Of a stretch of 38,081 bases of DNA, positions 18,109 through 28,265 are shown one piece after another. Positions within the stretch are counted from its first letter, which is position 1; each line of letters starts with the position of its first letter. Location: positions 1-38,081 of the forward strand of contig JACZYW010000003.1 of the NCBI GenBank assembly GCA_022570885.1. Reading direction: 5' to 3'. The DNA is from Chloroflexota bacterium. GTDB lineage: Bacteria > Chloroflexota > Dehalococcoidia > DSTF01 > RBG-16-68-14. Below the pieces are notes generated by a model, which did no database searches, was not told the DNA's origin, and worked only from the letters and a program-made list of their open reading frames with translations. A program made the position numbers and the translations under genes.

Positions 18109-20940
18109 ATGCCTGGTCGAACGAAAGCCAAGACGAAAGCACCATCGACAGCCGACCGTTATCGCCAGCGCTGGCGCTGGGACAGCGTCGCCTGGGGCAG
18201 CCATTGTGTGGACTGCTATCCCAGCAACTGTCCGTACCGTGTCTTTGTCCGCGATGGCAAGGTGGTGCGGGAGGAGCAGTCGGGCACCTTCTCCACGATC
18301 GAGCCCGGCGTACCGGACATGAACCCCGCCGGCTGTCAGAAGGGCGCCATGTGGAGCCAGATGCTCTACGGCCAGGAGCGGGCTCTCTACCCGATGAAAC
18401 GGACGGGGCCTCGCGGCTCCGGCAAATGGCAACGCGTCTCCTGGGATCAGGCGTTGACTGAGATCGCCGACAAGCTCATCGATACGATCCAGGAGGTCGG
18501 GCCGGAGTCCATCGTACGCATTGGCGCGCCGGCCGAGGGGGGCATGCAGGTGCTCGTCTGCGCGAGCGCGCTGATCAGCCGCCTCGGCGGTATCTCGACA
18601 GACGTGCAGGCGGAGATCAACGACTTCAGCCCCGGCCTCTACACGACCTTCGGCAAGTTCGATCCGGCGCCCAGCGTGGACGACTACTTCCACTCTGAGC
18701 TGATCCTTATCTGGCACTGCAACCCCATCTACACCATCATTCCCTGGTACCACTTTGTCGCCGAGGCGCGCTACAACGGCGCGGAGGTCGCGCTGATTGC
18801 GCCCGACTACAGCCCCTCCGCCCTCCACACCGATATCTTCGCGCCGGTTCGCGTGGGGACAGACGCGGCGTTGGCGCTCGGCATGTGCCAGATCATCATC
18901 GAGGAGGGGCTCTACCACGCCGGCTTCGTGAAAGACCAGACCGACCTGCCGCTGCTGGTGCGGCTCGATAACAGGCGCTTCCTCCGCGCCAGCGATGTGG
19001 ACGGCGGCCGGGACGACCAGTTCTACTGGTTCGACACGAAGACGGAGAGCGTGGTCGAGGCGCCTCGTGGCACCCTTGCCCTGGGCGACGTCGATCCTGC
19101 TCTCGAGGGAGCATTCGAGGCGACGCTGTCTGACGGCTCGAAGGTGCAGGTAACGCCCGTCTTTGTCCTCCTGCGCGAGCTGCTGAACAAGGACTACACG
19201 CCGGAGAAGGCTTCCAAGATCTGCGATGTCCACCCGGACGTGATGCGGCGTATCGCCCGCACGGCGGCCCGCAAGCGTACACGTCTCCTTATGGGCTGGA
19301 ACTCCGGCAAGTACTACCACGGCGACCTGATGGAACGCTCTATGGCGCTGTTCTTGGCCCTCACCGGAAACTGGGGAAAGAAGGGCACAGGCGCTCGCTC
19401 CTGGGCCGTAGGCATGTTCGATGGGATGGGCATCACGCCCGCGAAGGCGGCCCCCGGCCCGGAGGCCGCTCGCCAGATGCTCGCGATGCGCGACCAGGGC
19501 CTGGACGCCCTCAAGGCGGAAGACCCCACGATGACCGACGAGATCGCCGTGGCCGAGCAGGGCTACCGCGCCGCGCGCCTGGGTGGCATGGTGCCGCCCG
19601 TCTTCTTCTGGTACTACCACTGCGGCTACCGCGAGCGCTGGAACAAGGCGGAATGGAACGACCCCAGCATGAAGCGCACGTTCGACGAGTATGTCGAAGA
19701 GGGCATCGAGCGCGGCTGGTGGGAGGGATTCCGCACGCCCGACGAGAAGACGCCGCCCCAGGTGATCTTCGAGATCGGCAGCAATCTGTTACGCCGCCAG
19801 CGCGGCGGCGCGAACGTGCTGCTGAAAGAGCTGTGGCCTAAGCTCAAGCTCATCGTCACGATCGACTGGCGGATGAACACCACCGGCCTCTACTCGGACT
19901 ACATCCTGCCGGCGGCCCATCATTACGAGAAGCCGAATCTCTGCTACCCCGTCCCTGACATCCTCAACATCACGCTCTCGGACAAAGCGGCCGAACCGCC
20001 CGGAGAGGCGAAGTCCGAGTGGCAGATCACGCTCGCCCTGGCAAAGAAGATCGAGGAGCGGGCGAAGGCGCGCAACTTCGTTGAGTATCAGACGCGCGGG
20101 TTTTCCATCCGCCTGGACACGCTGTACAACTCGCTCACGAAAAACGGCGCCCTCGCCGAAGACGACCGGTTCATGGACGAGATGATTCGCGATAGCGTCG
20201 TCGCAGGGGTGCTGCCCAAGGGAACCAATCTGAAGACCCTACGCAAGAAGGGACACGTGCGATTCATCGACTGGGGCAAGAGTCCGATGGCGCTGGCCCA
20301 GGCGTCGGACTTGAAGCCCGACGAGACCATGGCCCCATTCCGCTGGCATACCGAGAAGAAGCAGCCCTTCCCCACGCTCACCCGCCGCGCCCAGTTCTAC
20401 ATTGACCACGACTGGTTCTTGGAGGCCGGCGAGGAGCTGCCCATGCACAAGGAGACGCCCATGCAGGGCGGCGACTATCCGTTCCAGCTCACGTCAGGCC
20501 ACCCGCGGCACAGCATCCACTCGATGAACATGACGAACAAAATAATACTGGAGACGCACCGCGGCCATCCCTTCATGTTCATGAACCCGGACGACGCTCG
20601 CACCTGCGGCGTCGAGGACGATGAGGAGGTGAGCGTCCACAACGACGTGGCGTCCATCCAGATAGCGGTCAAGATCTCCGCCACAGTACGCCCCGGCCAG
20701 GTCATTATCTACAACGGCTGGGAACCCTACCAGTTCCGCAAGTGGAGAGGCGCCGAGAACGTAGAGCCGGGAATGGTGAAATGGCTGCACTTGGCGGGCG
20801 GCTATGGCCACCTCCAGTACCGAAGCATCCATTGGCAGCCGATACCCATCGACCGCGCCATTCACGTAGACGTCACGAAGATCAAGCCGAAGTCCCGGGC
20901 AGTGAACGGCGCTAAGACAAGCCGTCGCCGCCGGCGGTAG
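18109..20940 (+). CDS. Molybdopterin oxidoreductase catalytic subunit alpha-2, type II DMSO reductase family
   Basis: SHCVDCYPSNCPYRVFVRDGKVVREEQ...NPAGCQKG; INDFSPGLYTTFGK; NPIYTIIPWYHF; VRVGTDAALALGMCQIIIEEG. Confidence 0.9.
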   Translation: MPGRTKAKTKAPSTADRYRQRWRWDSVAWGSHCVDCYPSNCPYRVFVRDGKVVREEQSGTFSTIEPGVPDMNPAGCQKGAMWSQMLYGQERALYPMKRTGPRGSGKWQRVSWDQALTEIADKLIDTIQEVGPESIVRIGAPAEGGMQVLVCASALISRLGGISTDVQAEINDFSPGLYTTFGKFDPAPSVDDYFHSELILIWHCNPIYTIIPWYHFVAEARYNGAEVALIAPDYSPSALHTDIFAPVRVGTDAALALGMCQIIIEEGLYHAGFVKDQTDLPLLVRLDNRRFLRASDVDGGRDDQFYWFDTKTESVVEAPRGTLALGDVDPALEGAFEATLSDGSKVQVTPVFVLLRELLNKDYTPEKASKICDVHPDVMRRIARTAARKRTRLLMGWNSGKYYHGDLMERSMALFLALTGNWGKKGTGARSWAVGMFDGMGITPAKAAPGPEAARQMLAMRDQGLDALKAEDPTMTDEIAVAEQGYRAARLGGMVPPVFFWYYHCGYRERWNKAEWNDPSMKRTFDEYVEEGIERGWWEGFRTPDEKTPPQVIFEIGSNLLRRQRGGANVLLKELWPKLKLIVTIDWRMNTTGLYSDYILPAAHHYEKPNLCYPVPDILNITLSDKAAEPPGEAKSEWQITLALAKKIEERAKARNFVEYQTRGFSIRLDTLYNSLTKNGALAEDDRFMDEMIRDSVVAGVLPKGTNLKTLRKKGHVRFIDWGKSPMALAQASDLKPDETMAPFRWHTEKKQPFPTLTRRAQFYIDHDWFLEAGEELPMHKETPMQGGDYPFQLTSGHPRHSIHSMNMTNKIILETHRGHPFMFMNPDDARTCGVEDDEEVSVHNDVASIQIAVKISATVRPGQVIIYNGWEPYQFRKWRGAENVEPGMVKWLHLAGGYGHLQYRSIHWQPIPIDRAIHVDVTKIKPKSRAVNGAKTSRRRRR

Positions 20941-20954
20941 CAAAGGAGGCAATC

Positions 20955-21998
20955 ATGGCAGCGAAACAATCACAGACTGCTCCACTGAAGCAGATAGCGA
21001 TGGTGTTCGACCTGAACAAGTGCATCGGCTGCCAGACCTGCTCGGTCGCCTGCAAGGTGCTCTGGACCCAAGAGGAGGGCGAGGAGTACCAGTGGTGGTG
21101 CACGGTCAACACGTTGCCTGGCCGCGGCCATCCCAAGGATTGGGAGCAGATGGGAGGCGGCTATGGTAGCGGTGGTTCCCCTGCAGCCGGACGTCTTCCA
21201 TCTCGAGCGGAGTTCGGCGGCGGCTGGGAATACAACTACGAGGAGGTCTACACCAGTAAGGAACACATCCCGCTCCGGCCTGTCGATAGCAACGGTACGA
21301 CCAGTTGGGGCCCCAACTGGGACGAGGATGAAGGTGGCGGCGAATACCCCAACAGCTACTTCTTCTACATGCCCCGGCTCTGCAACCACTGCACCCGTCC
21401 CGTCTGCGTGGAGGCGTGTCCTCGGGGCGCCATGTCCAAGCGTCCCAAGGACGGCATCGTCCTGCGAGACGAGGACGAATGTCGGGGGTACCGGTTCTGC
21501 ATGGAGGCCTGCCCCTACAAGAAGATCTACTTCAACCTGGCGCGACAGGTAAGCCAGCACTGCATCCTGTGCTTTCCCCGGCTGGAGAAGAACGTCGCGC
21601 CTGCCTGCGTGCGCCAGTGTCCCGGACGTCTCGTCTTTGTCGGATACCTGGACGACGAGGAGGGCCCGATCCACAAGCTGGTGAATCAGTGGCGGGTGGC
21701 ACTGCCCCTGCATCCCGAGTACGGCACCGGCGCGAACATCTTCTACATCCCGCCGCTCGCGCCGTACCGGCTCAACGAGGACAGCAGCCTGGACGAATCA
21801 ACGCCGCGCATCCCCATGGCGGAGCTGGAGCGGCTCTTCGGCCCGCGGGTGGGCTCGGCCCTGGACACGATGCGAACAGAGATGGAGAAGAAGCGACGCG
21901 GGGAGCCATCCGAGTTGATGGATACGCTCATCGTCTATCACTGGAACGAACTGCTGGGCCCCTGGACCCGAGACCCGGCGAGCATCCACTGGCGCTGA
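20955..21998 (+). CDS. 4-cluster ferredoxin-type beta subunit beta-2
   Basis: CIGCQTCSVAC, CNHCTRPVCVEACP, CRGYRFCMEACP, CILCFPRLEKNVAPACVRQCPGR; strongly similar to beta-1. Confidence 0.92.
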   Translation: MAAKQSQTAPLKQIAMVFDLNKCIGCQTCSVACKVLWTQEEGEEYQWWCTVNTLPGRGHPKDWEQMGGGYGSGGSPAAGRLPSRAEFGGGWEYNYEEVYTSKEHIPLRPVDSNGTTSWGPNWDEDEGGGEYPNSYFFYMPRLCNHCTRPVCVEACPRGAMSKRPKDGIVLRDEDECRGYRFCMEACPYKKIYFNLARQVSQHCILCFPRLEKNVAPACVRQCPGRLVFVGYLDDEEGPIHKLVNQWRVALPLHPEYGTGANIFYIPPLAPYRLNEDSSLDESTPRIPMAELERLFGPRVGSALDTMRTEMEKKRRGEPSELMDTLIVYHWNELLGPWTRDPASIHWR

Positions 21999-22064
21999 GG
22001 CCGGCGCAATGACGCTTGCCAGACCTTCGGGCCGGGCGCAGGCCTCGACGTCGAAGGAGGCGAG

Positions 22065-25064
22065 ATGTCAAGTAAGCGCGAGCGGCAACTGACGAAAAGC
22101 TCAGGCGACGCGTCGCTTCAGCTTTTGGGCCAGCACATCACCCGCAGGAGCTTCCTAAAGGGCGCCTCGCTGGGTGTGGCCGCACTCTACCTGACGCAGT
22201 TGGGCTGCCGGGGTGGCGAGGAAGGCATCCGCCGCGTCGTCGAGCAGAGCTCCCTCTACGGCAACTGGACCGACCTCTACCGTCAGAAGTGGACCTGGGA
22301 CAAGGTCACCTGGGGGACGCATCTCATCGACTGCTACCCGGGGAGCTGCCTCTTCCGCGTCTACACCAAGGACGGCGTCGTCTGGCGCGAGGAGCAGGCG
22401 GGCCTCTACCCGGAGATCGAGCCCGGCGTGCCGGACATGAACCCCCGTGGCTGCCAGAAGGGCGCCTGCTTCAGCGACGTCATGTACGGGCCAGAGCGAT
22501 TGCGCCACCCTCTGCGGCGTGTTGGCGAACGGGGCGCCGGCAAGTGGGAGCGCATCTCCTGGGACGAGGCGCTCACCGTGGTCGCAGACGGCATGCTCGA
22601 TGCGATGGAGGAGGTGGGGCCGGAGTCGATCATCTACGAGACCGGCCCCGGCAACGGCGGCATCGTCAACGGGCCGCTGCCCGGCTGGCGCCTCTCTCGG
22701 CTGATCGGGGCAACGGTGCTCGATACCAACGGCATGATCGGCGATTTCAACGTCGGCCTCTACGAAACGTTCGGCAAGTTTCAGTTCGTCTCGTCCGTCG
22801 ATGACTGGTTTCACGCCGATCTGATCCTCACCTGGCACATGAACCCTGTCTTCACCCGAATCCCCAGCGCCCACTTTATCTACGAGGCGCGTTACCACGG
22901 CACTCAAGTCGTCAACATCTCGCCGGACTACAACGCCTCTGCCGTTCACGCCGACCTCTGGGTGCCCGTCGAGCCGGGGTCGGACGCGGCGCTGGCACTG
23001 GCCATGTGCCGGATCATCATCGACGAGGGGTGGGTGAACCATGACTTCGTCGTAGAGCAGACGGACCTCCCCCTCCTGGTTCGGCTGGATAACCGCCGCT
23101 ACCTGCGCCAGACCGACCTCGAGCCTGAGGAGCCGGACGCGCGCGATGACCAGTTCTACGTGTGGGATGAGGAGTCCGGCGGACCTGCGCTCGCACCGCG
23201 CGACACGCTGCGAATGAAAGTCCGCCCGGCGCTGGAAGGCCGCTTCGCCGTCGCCCTTCCCGGCGGCGAGCAGATAGAGGTCACGACAGTCTTCGAGCTG
23301 CTGCGCGAGCGGCTGGACGCCTACACGCCAGAGCATGCAGCGTCCATTACCGGTGTTCGGCCTTCGATCATCCGGCGCCTGGCGAAGATGGTTGCGGAGG
23401 CGAAGCGCGTTCACATCTTGCAGGGCTGGAACGTCAATAAGTACTACCACGGCGACCTGATCGAGCGCTCGCAGGCGCTGCTGCTGGCGCTCACCGGCAA
23501 CTTTGGCCGCAAGGGCACGGGCATGCGCGGCTTCAACACCGGCCAGCTCCAGGTGGGAACAGTGGTGAAAGACCACGCCGGCATCGAGGGCTTCATCAAG
23601 CTCGCCGAAAACGTGCTGAGCGTTGAAGAGGAGCTGCTCGCGGAAGATCCCACGCTCACGGAGGAGATGCTCGCCATCGGCGTGGAGCAGGCGGAGTCGC
23701 AGCGGCGGGTGCTCCTGCCTTACCCGTCCGGACCGCTGACTGTCCCAGCCGCCTTCTACTGGTACTGGCACGCCGGCTATAAGGAGGTTTGGAACCGGCC
23801 AGAGTGGTCGGACCCGGCGATGAAGCGGCCGTTGGGCGAGTACTTGGATGAGGCCGTCGCGAAAGGCTGGTGGGAGGGTGTTGCACTACCGCCTCCGGAC
23901 CGGCCGCCGCGCGTGCTCATGGAAGTTGGCTGCTCTACGCTGCGGCGAACTCGGGGTGGCTACAAGATCCTGCGCGAGCGCCTCTGGCCGCAGCTCAAAC
24001 TCATCACCACGGTCGATGTGCGAATGAGCGCCACCGCTCGCCAGTCGGACATCGTGCTGCCGGCGGCAGGCTTCTACGAGAAGACGGACTTTCGCTTCCC
24101 TACGGCCCATATCAATTTCCTCACCTTTACCGAGCAAGCGGTGAAACCCGTCGGCGAGTCGAAGCCCGAGTGGGAGATCTTCTCGCTGCTTGCCAGCAAG
24201 ATTCAGGAGCGCGCCCAGGCCCGCGGCATGACGACGGTCACCGACGCCGACGGCCGCGAGTTCCCGCTCGACCAGCTCGTCGAGCGCTTCTCCATGCACG
24301 GCGCGGTGCGCGAGCACGACGGCGAGGCCCTGGCCGAGGACATGGTGCGCGATACCGTGCGCGTCGGCGCGCTGCCGGAGCGCACCTCTCTCGAGACGTT
24401 TCGCAAGAAGGGCATCGTACGCTTCACGGGCCTGGGCCAGACGGCAGAAGGGCTCAACATGGCGACGGACATCAAGCAAAACGAGACAGTCTCGCCCCTG
24501 CGCTGGCACATCGAGCGGAAGATGCCCTATCCCACTCTCACCCGCCGCATCCAGTTCTACATCGACCATGAGTGGTTCCTGGAGGCGGACGAGGCGCTGC
24601 CTCGCCACAAGCCCAACCCCCGGATGGGCGGCTCGTTTCCCCTCACCATGGTGAGCGGCCATCTCAGATGGAGCATTCACTCCACTTGGGTGGCGAACCG
24701 ACTGATGCTCCAGACACACCGAGGCGAACCATTCCTCATGATGAACCCTCAGGACGCCGTCGCGAGAGGCTTGGCTGATAACGACGAGGTGCGCGTGTAC
24801 AACGACTTCGACGACTTCCATGTGCGCGTTAAGTTCTCGCCGTCGGTGCGGCCTGGGGAGGTGATCATCTACCACGCATGGGAGCCTTACCAGTACCGCA
24901 ACTGGAAGCCGTACGACACCGTGATCCCCGGCATGATCAAGTGGCTCCACCTAGCGGGCGGCTACGGCCATCTCAAGTTCTGGCGCAACAACTGGCAGCC
25001 CCAGCAGGCCGACCGGGCCATTGCCGTAGACGTAGAGAAATCGTCCTCGGAGGCAGTAGTGTGA
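22065..25064 (+). CDS. Molybdopterin oxidoreductase catalytic subunit alpha-3 with Tat-type signal, type II DMSO reductase family
   Basis: Twin-arginine RRSFLKGASLGVAALYLTQLGC; THLIDCYPGSCLFRVYTKDGVVWREEQ...NPRGCQKG; GDFNVGLYETFGK; NPVFTRIPSAHF. Confidence 0.9.
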   Translation: MSSKRERQLTKSSGDASLQLLGQHITRRSFLKGASLGVAALYLTQLGCRGGEEGIRRVVEQSSLYGNWTDLYRQKWTWDKVTWGTHLIDCYPGSCLFRVYTKDGVVWREEQAGLYPEIEPGVPDMNPRGCQKGACFSDVMYGPERLRHPLRRVGERGAGKWERISWDEALTVVADGMLDAMEEVGPESIIYETGPGNGGIVNGPLPGWRLSRLIGATVLDTNGMIGDFNVGLYETFGKFQFVSSVDDWFHADLILTWHMNPVFTRIPSAHFIYEARYHGTQVVNISPDYNASAVHADLWVPVEPGSDAALALAMCRIIIDEGWVNHDFVVEQTDLPLLVRLDNRRYLRQTDLEPEEPDARDDQFYVWDEESGGPALAPRDTLRMKVRPALEGRFAVALPGGEQIEVTTVFELLRERLDAYTPEHAASITGVRPSIIRRLAKMVAEAKRVHILQGWNVNKYYHGDLIERSQALLLALTGNFGRKGTGMRGFNTGQLQVGTVVKDHAGIEGFIKLAENVLSVEEELLAEDPTLTEEMLAIGVEQAESQRRVLLPYPSGPLTVPAAFYWYWHAGYKEVWNRPEWSDPAMKRPLGEYLDEAVAKGWWEGVALPPPDRPPRVLMEVGCSTLRRTRGGYKILRERLWPQLKLITTVDVRMSATARQSDIVLPAAGFYEKTDFRFPTAHINFLTFTEQAVKPVGESKPEWEIFSLLASKIQERAQARGMTTVTDADGREFPLDQLVERFSMHGAVREHDGEALAEDMVRDTVRVGALPERTSLETFRKKGIVRFTGLGQTAEGLNMATDIKQNETVSPLRWHIERKMPYPTLTRRIQFYIDHEWFLEADEALPRHKPNPRMGGSFPLTMVSGHLRWSIHSTWVANRLMLQTHRGEPFLMMNPQDAVARGLADNDEVRVYNDFDDFHVRVKFSPSVRPGEVIIYHAWEPYQYRNWKPYDTVIPGMIKWLHLAGGYGHLKFWRNNWQPQQADRAIAVDVEKSSSEAVV

Positions 25065-26497
25065 TGGCGCTTCTCGACCTCGGCAGCGAGGCTCCGGCCC
25101 GCCGCCTGCCGCTCCGCTTCGACGAGCTGGAGCGGACGACGGCTGAGGCGCTGGCCGACGCCGACCGGCCGCTGGGCACGCTAGGCCACCTGGCGCTGTG
25201 GGCCAACCTGGGCACAGGCCTCTACCTGCTGGTCGTCGGCGCCTGGCTGGTGCCGGCGCTCAGCATCCCCCAGGCGATCGTCGCCACCGTCATCGGCGCC
25301 TCGCTGGGCTCAGCGATGGTGGCCGCGGCGGTGCGGTTGGGGGCGGCCGAGAACCGGCCGGGCGTGGCACTCCACCGAGATGCTCTGGGCAAATCCGGCG
25401 CGAACGTCTACGGCGTCCTCGCAGGCTTTCGACACCTGGCCTGGGGTGCGATCCAGCTCGCCATCGCCGCCGAGGTAGCCGCCGTCGTGATGGCCCGCCA
25501 GGGCATGGGCGGCGGCCGGCCGCTCTGGGCGGCGATCTTCGGAGCGCTGGTGCTCCTCATGGTGCTCGCCGGGCCGAGCACGGTGATCCGTCGCTGGCTG
25601 GTGCCGAGCGTGGCGCTCACGCTGCTCATCGCCGCCGTCTTCGCCTACTCGGCCTGGTCCGACTTCGGCATTTCGGCGATGCTCAAGCGCGAGCCGACGG
25701 GCGGCTGGCCGGGCATGACCGGCGCCGTCGACATCGTCGCTGCCGTCGCTCTCATCTCGCTTCCCGTCGCCACAGACCTTGGACGGCTGGGGAGCGCGCG
25801 GCGGGCAGGCCGCGCCGCCTTCGCCGGACTGGCGGGCATGACGATATGGTTCGTCCTCCTGGGCGTACTCTTCGTGCCGGCTGTCGATGGCCGCGACCTG
25901 GCGGGCTTCCTGCTCGCGACGCCGGCCGGCGCTCTGGTACTGATACTGCTGGTCGTACTCGAACTGGACGGCGCGTTCGTCAGCCTCTACGCGCTGTCTT
26001 CGACAGTGCGCGGCTGGGCGCCGAAGGCGAACGCCGCCCTGCCGGTGGCAGTCGGGGGTGCGGCGGTCTTCGCGCTGGGTGCGGCGCTCCTCGACCCGTT
26101 CAACTTTGGCGACGCGCTCCTGCTGCTGGGCGCTGCCTTCGCGCCACTGCTCGGCGTGCTGCTGGCAGTCAGGCTGGTGCGTCGCTGGTGGTTCCAGGTG
26201 ACGGGGGAAACTCGGCTGCGGCCTGACGGACGGTTGGAGATCATCAGCGGGAGTGTATCGCTGCCAGTACTGGGTGGCGCCTTTGCCTGGGCGATGGGCT
26301 TTCTGCTCTACAACTGGGCGGCGCCGCTAGAGGTGCCTGGATGGACAGCAGCGATGTCGGTCCTCTTTCAAGATGTCCTGCGGCTCCCCTTCCCGGCGGG
26401 CGTGCCTGGCCTGAGCGCTACCGCTCTGGGCTTCGCTGTCGCGTTCGTGGTGGCTGGGGGGTCAACGGCGCTTGGGGCGCGGCGGCATGCCGCCTGA
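25064..26497 (+). CDS. Multi-pass permease, NCS1 (purine/cytosine/allantoin permease)-like
   Basis: About 12 hydrophobic segments; WANLGTGLYLLVVGAWLVPALSIPQAIVATVIGASLGS and late NFGDALLLLGAAFAPLLGVLLA resemble NCS1 carriers. ATG overlaps the alpha-3 stop. Confidence 0.6.
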   Translation: MALLDLGSEAPARRLPLRFDELERTTAEALADADRPLGTLGHLALWANLGTGLYLLVVGAWLVPALSIPQAIVATVIGASLGSAMVAAAVRLGAAENRPGVALHRDALGKSGANVYGVLAGFRHLAWGAIQLAIAAEVAAVVMARQGMGGGRPLWAAIFGALVLLMVLAGPSTVIRRWLVPSVALTLLIAAVFAYSAWSDFGISAMLKREPTGGWPGMTGAVDIVAAVALISLPVATDLGRLGSARRAGRAAFAGLAGMTIWFVLLGVLFVPAVDGRDLAGFLLATPAGALVLILLVVLELDGAFVSLYALSSTVRGWAPKANAALPVAVGGAAVFALGAALLDPFNFGDALLLLGAAFAPLLGVLLAVRLVRRWWFQVTGETRLRPDGRLEIISGSVSLPVLGGAFAWAMGFLLYNWAAPLEVPGWTAAMSVLFQDVLRLPFPAGVPGLSATALGFAVAFVVAGGSTALGARRHAA

Positions 26498-26513
26498 GGC
26501 TGTGGGAAACGCG

Positions 26514-28265
26514 ATGTTCAACAGCAACGTACAATCAATGGCGCCAGAGAAACCGGACGGTAGCCGCGTCTTGGTCATCGCCGCCGTGATGGCAGCACTC
26601 TTCGTATCGGCCATCAGTCAGACGGTGGTAACGACAGCGCTGCCGCGCATGATCGGCGATCTGGGCGGGCTGAGCCTCTATAGCTGGGTGCTCACGTCAT
26701 CGATGCTCGCCGCTACCGTGGCCATGCCTCTGGTGGGCAAGCTCTCCGATCTCTACGGACGCAAGCCGTTCCTGATGGGTGGTATCGCCCTCTTCATGGT
26801 CGCCTCGGCCTTTACTGGGGCCTCACAGAACATGTTGCAGCTCATCGGTTTCCGGGCCGTGCAGGGGCTGGCAGGCGGGACGATCATGGCCAGCGCCTTC
26901 GCCACCATCGGTGATCTCTTCCCGCCGGCGGAACGCGGACGGTACTTCGGACTCTTCACCGGCGTCTTCGGTCTCGCCAGCGTCGCCGGGCCGCTCCTCG
27001 GCGGTTTCGTCACCGACCACTGGGGCTGGCGCTGGGTCTTCTACATAAACGTGCCCTTTGGCCTGCTGGCGTTGGCGGTGCTGACAAAAGGGATGCGCTG
27101 GCAGCGCCCAGACGAGTCGGAGCGTCGGGCGGTGCCTATCGATTGGATGGGGATGGTCGCCCTCCTCTGGGCCGTGATCCCTCTGCTGCTGGCGTTGGCC
27201 TGGGCGGGCGACCGCTTCCCATGGGTCTCCGCCCCGATCGGAGCGTTGCTGGGGATAGCAGGACTGGGTTTCTTCGCCTTCCTCGCGATCGAGCGTGGAG
27301 CAGCGGACCCGGTGCTCCCGCTCTCCCTCTTTCGCGTGCGGACGTTCGTGGTGGCATCCGCCGCCGCCTTCCTGACGGGCATCGGGTTGTTCGGAGCGCT
27401 CAGCTACATGCCGCTGTTCATCCAGGGCGTGCTGGGCGCTTCGGCGACGAACTCCGGCCTGGTCAATATGCCGCTGATGCTCGGCTTGACCGCCGCCAGC
27501 CTTGCCTCCGGCATGGTGGCCAGCCGGACAGGCCGCTATCGATGGATGGTCATCGCCGGTGGCTTTGTGCTGGTGGGCGGGATGGCCATCATGGCTACGC
27601 TGGACGAGCAGGCCAGCCTGGCCCTGCCCATCGTGGGGATGATCGTGGTGGGCCTGGGACTGGGGCTCAGCATGCCGCTGCTCGGCCTCGCCGTCCAGAA
27701 CGCCCTAGACGACCGTTTGCTCGGCGTGGCGACAGCATCGAGTCAGTTCTTCCGCCAGATCGGCGGCACGCTGGGTATCGCCCTCTTCGGCACCATCATC
27801 ACGACGCAGATCCAGGGCGGCCTTATTGGACGGCTGCCAGAGGAGGTGACCAGCGTTGCGCCACCAGAAGCGCTCCGCCAACTGGAGGAGCCGCGCATCC
27901 TGCTCAGCCCCCAGGCGCTGGAGCAGCTACGCGGGACGTTCGCAGCCTTCGGCGACACTGGGCCCGCGCTCTACGATCAGACGCTCGCTGCGATGCGCGG
28001 TGTCCTGGCGGACGGCCTGCAAGAAGTCTTCCTCGTAGGGCTCTTGGTGGCGGTCCTCGCTTTCGCCGTTAGCGTCTTCCTTCCGGAGCTGCCGCTGCGA
28101 ACGCGAGCGTCTGGAGAGCAAGAGCGGGCGTCTGCGCCGGCCGACTTGATCTGGGACGACGCATCGTGGATACGCGAGGGACGCACCCTCCACGAGGTGC
28201 CAGTCGATGAAGCACCGCCACACGCGGCAGCGGTCCCCCAAGCCGGAGAGGCAGGTGACAGCTAA
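26514..28265 (+). CDS. MFS transporter, DHA2 (14-TMS, EmrB-like) family
   Basis: VSAISQTVVTTALPRMIGDLGGLSLYSWVLTSSMLAATVAMPLVGKLSDLYGRKPFLMGG; RAVQGLAGGTIMASAFATIGDLFPPAERGRYFG. Confidence 0.92.
   Translation: MFNSNVQSMAPEKPDGSRVLVIAAVMAALFVSAISQTVVTTALPRMIGDLGGLSLYSWVLTSSMLAATVAMPLVGKLSDLYGRKPFLMGGIALFMVASAFTGASQNMLQLIGFRAVQGLAGGTIMASAFATIGDLFPPAERGRYFGLFTGVFGLASVAGPLLGGFVTDHWGWRWVFYINVPFGLLALAVLTKGMRWQRPDESERRAVPIDWMGMVALLWAVIPLLLALAWAGDRFPWVSAPIGALLGIAGLGFFAFLAIERGAADPVLPLSLFRVRTFVVASAAAFLTGIGLFGALSYMPLFIQGVLGASATNSGLVNMPLMLGLTAASLASGMVASRTGRYRWMVIAGGFVLVGGMAIMATLDEQASLALPIVGMIVVGLGLGLSMPLLGLAVQNALDDRLLGVATASSQFFRQIGGTLGIALFGTIITTQIQGGLIGRLPEEVTSVAPPEALRQLEEPRILLSPQALEQLRGTFAAFGDTGPALYDQTLAAMRGVLADGLQEVFLVGLLVAVLAFAVSVFLPELPLRTRASGEQERASAPADLIWDDASWIREGRTLHEVPVDEAPPHAAAVPQAGEAGDS

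Noticed and set aside
22155-23771. 538-aa minus-strand ORF (also 18079-19620, 11207-12226 and 12269-13132 minus)
   Set aside because: Antisense shadow ORFs in high-GC coding sequence; the + strand frames encode unmistakable molybdoenzyme subunits.
24878-25063. N-terminal extension of the permease ORF overlapping alpha-3
   Set aside because: Extension lies in alpha-3 coding sequence; ATG 25064 with TGATG overlap fits operon style.
11138-25064. Straightforward respiratory nitrate reductase (narGHJI) annotation
   Set aside because: No NarI membrane subunit, presence of an EBDH-type gamma and SCP2/FAD genes, and non-NarG FS0 spacing; only superfamily-level assignment is justified.
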